A stretch of DNA of 8,001 bases from Sulfurovum sp. GTDB lineage: Bacteria; Campylobacterota; Campylobacteria; Campylobacterales; Sulfurovaceae. Below are positions 5,819 to 8,001 of this stretch, piece by piece. Position 1 is the stretch's first letter. The number at the start of each line of letters is the position of its first letter. The notes under the pieces are model-generated. The model did not search any database and was not told where the DNA came from. It saw only the letters and a program-made list of their open reading frames with translations. The stretch spans positions 1-8,001 of the forward strand of contig JAPHUJ010000108.1 in assembly GCA_026193735.1 (NCBI GenBank), given 5' to 3'. A program made the position numbers and the translations under genes.

Positions 5819-8001
5819 ATGTACCAAAGTAATATTTACGAATACCTCGAAGAGCTAAAAGAAGAAAAGCTACTTATATGTAAAGATGACAAAGAAGCGA
5901 TACAAATACGTGATGTGAGTATTTTACTTGGGTTTGACACCTTTGTTTTACCGGACCTTCGTGTGAGTGTAGGGGAAGACCTGCGTGCGTATAGTGAAGA
6001 TGTGCAGTTGTTGTTTATACAGTTGGCTTCTTTCCATGCGAGTACAAAGAAAAAGGTACTTGTCTCGCCAGTAAGAACTCTATTGATCCCTTTTCCAAAA
6101 GCTGAACTGTTTGCTTCCCGGTCCATAGAATTTGGTGATACACTAAACTTACAAGAACTCAAGGATACCTTGTATCATTGGGGATATCATTTTACTGACA
6201 TTGCAGCTAGCCGTGGAGAAGTCTCTTTTCGAGGGGATATCATAGATATTTATCCTATAGATGCAGAAAAACCTTACCGTATCTCTTTGTTTGATGAAGA
6301 GGTTGAGACGATACAGCATTATGATGAGGGGACGCAAAAACGCCAAAGTGATGAGTTGGAGTCTTTGACCTTTACACCAGCCTTTTTAGCATTAAATAAA
6401 ACCCAACACGAAGCACTTAAAAACAGAACAGAACGAAGTACGTATGATACTTTTGTCAAAGATATAGATTCACTTGGGTTATGGCACCTTGATGATTTGG
6501 GAGAAAGTGCTTTAAGTATTTTTGACGGGGTATGGGCGTCTACTTTGGATGATGAACTGAAAGAAGTATATGAGCTGGATGAACCGCTTGTACCTAGAAA
6601 GTCATTTTTACTACCGGCTATTCCGGAAGGACATAAATATCGTGACCTTGAAGTAGTGAGTCCCAATAAACTTTTAGAGTCCCACAAAGATAAAAAAATC
6701 ACTATTATCGCCAAAAATGAGAGTGTAGTGAGAGGATCTGAACTAGGCTCTTTTGAAAATATAGAGTTTGTCTATCAAGAAGGCATAGTCAATCTTTTGG
6801 GGGAAGACAGACTCATACTCTCACTCAACAAACCCATAAAACGTAAAAAAGTGAAGAAAGCCACTATCATACTTGATGAGCTTAATCCCGGTGACTATGT
6901 GGTCCATGAGAATTACGGAGTAGGTATTTTTAAGGGCATAGAAAAACGGGATGTACTTGGGGCCACCAGTGAATTTGTAGTGATATTTTACCAGAATGAA
7001 GACTCTTTGCTCATTCCTGTCTCGAACCTTGAAGTCATAGACCGTTATGTGGCTGAAGGTGGAGCATTGCCTATACTTGACCGATTGGGAAAAGCAAGCT
7101 TTAAGAAGCTCAAAGCCAAAGTTAAAGAGAAACTTTTTGCCATTGCTTCACAGATCATTAATCTCTCAGCCCAACGTCATTTGAAAAAGGGCATCAAACT
7201 CAAAAGAAACATGGAAGAGCATGCCATCTTTATGTCTGAGGCTGGCTTTGTACACACAGAAGACCAGGAACGTGCCATCAACGATATGTTGGATGATATG
7301 AGCTCTGGTAAAATGATGGACAGACTGCTCTCTGCAGATGTAGGATTTGGAAAAACAGAAGTGGCTATGAATGGGATGTTCGTTGCAGTCAAAAATGGAT
7401 ATCAAGCTATGATGATAGCCCCTACAACACTGCTCAGTTCCCAACATTATAAAAGTCTCAAAGAACGTTTTTACGGACATAATATTAGAGTGGCAAAATT
7501 AGACAGGTTTTCCACCACCAAAGAGAAAAATGCAACGCTCAGAGGACTGGAAGAAGGAACCATAGATGTCGTGGTAGGAACCCATGCCCTGCTCAAGGCC
7601 AAGTTTAAAAACCTTGCTCTTGTCATCATCGATGAAGAGCATAAGTTTGGGGTCAAGCAAAAAGAGGCGCTTAAAGAGATAGCTATCGATGTACATCTAC
7701 TCTCTATGTCTGCAACACCTATACCTAGATCATTGAACCTTGCACTGTCTGATGTAAAATCTTTTTCTGAAATTCTTACCCCTCCTACAGAACGCCAAGG
7801 TGTACGTACTTTTGTGAAGAGTTATGATGATAAAGTTATTAAAGAAGCGATACTCCGAGAGATGCGTCGTGGGGGACAGATATTTTACGTCTTTAACTCC
7901 ATCGCAGGAATAGAAGAAAAGAAAAAAAGGAAGAAAGTGAGTTCTAGTGCTGTTGTTTTATGTTTTTTTCTTTTGTGTGACTACCTTTGTGTCCAGGCTC
8001 A
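5819..8001 (+). CDS. mfd: Transcription-repair coupling factor, N-terminal and motor part (open at right edge)
   Basis: Mfd pushes RNA polymerase off damaged templates and recruits UvrA for nucleotide excision repair. The frame runs 727 codons without a stop. Domains in order: a UvrB-like UvrA-binding module (GEVSFRGDIIDIYP from 133, then TQKR at 172); the RNA-polymerase-interaction domain starting LNPGDYVVHENYGVG (from 355); and the RecG-like translocase with ADVGFGKTE (506-514, Walker A; Ala at its first position is allowed by the general pattern), DEEH (605-608), SATPIPR (631-637) and GGQIFYVFN (from 685). The start ATG has AAGGA (5809-5813) five bases upstream and a family-like N-terminus. 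Similarity ends near residue 702: from 7922 the frame stays open but codes KKRKK followed by a Cys/Phe/Leu-rich stretch unlike Mfd. Motifs V and VI, the TRG region and the C-terminal domain, which should follow, are missing, so the last 26 or so codons are probably not mfd. Confidence 0.95.
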   Translation, partial: MYQSNIYEYLEELKEEKLLICKDDKEAIQIRDVSILLGFDTFVLPDLRVSVGEDLRAYSEDVQLLFIQLASFHASTKKKVLVSPVRTLLIPFPKAELFASRSIEFGDTLNLQELKDTLYHWGYHFTDIAASRGEVSFRGDIIDIYPIDAEKPYRISLFDEEVETIQHYDEGTQKRQSDELESLTFTPAFLALNKTQHEALKNRTERSTYDTFVKDIDSLGLWHLDDLGESALSIFDGVWASTLDDELKEVYELDEPLVPRKSFLLPAIPEGHKYRDLEVVSPNKLLESHKDKKITIIAKNESVVRGSELGSFENIEFVYQEGIVNLLGEDRLILSLNKPIKRKKVKKATIILDELNPGDYVVHENYGVGIFKGIEKRDVLGATSEFVVIFYQNEDSLLIPVSNLEVIDRYVAEGGALPILDRLGKASFKKLKAKVKEKLFAIASQIINLSAQRHLKKGIKLKRNMEEHAIFMSEAGFVHTEDQERAINDMLDDMSSGKMMDRLLSADVGFGKTEVAMNGMFVAVKNGYQAMMIAPTTLLSSQHYKSLKERFYGHNIRVAKLDRFSTTKEKNATLRGLEEGTIDVVVGTHALLKAKFKNLALVIIDEEHKFGVKQKEALKEIAIDVHLLSMSATPIPRSLNLALSDVKSFSEILTPPTERQGVRTFVKSYDDKVIKEAILREMRRGGQIFYVFNSIAGIEEKKKRKKVSSSAVVLCFFLLCDYLCVQA
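7922..8001. other. Probable non-native sequence at the right end (chimeric join or artefact)
   Basis: After GGQIFYVFNSIAGIEEK the DNA becomes A-rich (A7 at 7922-7928, then AGGAAG-type purines). It then turns into GTGAGT (7937-7942) followed by a T-rich stretch with a T7 run (7963-7969) and a tail that matches no expected Mfd codons. Adding or removing one A in the run gives stop codons within about ten codons (TAG or TGA), so a simple homopolymer slip does not restore Mfd. The A-rich tract, GTGAGT and T-rich run look more like eukaryotic non-coding DNA than this genome, but this is a visual judgement. Confidence 0.5.

Noticed and set aside
7334..7357. Walker A of Mfd begins with Ala instead of Gly
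   Set aside because: The general P-loop pattern accepts Ala or Gly at this position, and the GKT core with the following Glu is intact, so this is not evidence of inactivation.

Overview
The window looks like chromosome of a member of the Campylobacterota (Epsilonproteobacteria), most likely a Sulfurovum/Sulfurimonas-type organism. Three things point there: the character of the proteins (DnaX, LeuS, FolC and Mfd all read like epsilonproteobacterial versions), the moderately A+T-rich coding sequence, and the order leuS - LptE-like lipoprotein - folC - mfd. From memory, Campylobacter jejuni carries the same neighbourhood, with extra genes between folC and mfd. The genus is an inference; no search was possible.

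Layout. On the minus strand, the first 468 bases hold the N-terminal 156 codons of dnaX (DNA polymerase III gamma/tau), which runs off the left edge. A 94-base A+T-rich gap separates it from a divergent plus-strand gene for a membrane-anchored YpfJ-type zinc metallopeptidase (563-1435). A 140-base spacer follows. It carries a degenerate repeat-like element and a TATAAT box in front of leuS. Then come leuS (1576-4020), a short LptE-like outer-membrane lipoprotein gene (4044-4559) and folC (4556-5707). These are tightly packed, and lptE and folC overlap at ATGA, so they are probably one transcript. A 111-base, unusually G+C-rich spacer leads to mfd (from 5819), which stays open to the right edge.

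How the genes relate. This is housekeeping DNA: replication clamp loading, leucyl-tRNA charging, lipopolysaccharide export, folate biosynthesis and transcription-coupled repair. No shared pathway is visible, and the grouping looks like a conserved epsilonproteobacterial gene cluster. I see no tRNA, rRNA, CRISPR array, insertion sequence or phage gene, and no undescribed multi-gene system.

The two points most worth checking are the last 75-80 bases, where Mfd similarity stops abruptly after an A-rich stretch and the sequence becomes unlike the rest (probable chimeric join or contig-end artefact), and the G+C-rich folC-mfd spacer, which may be a dispersed repeat or a structured RNA element.
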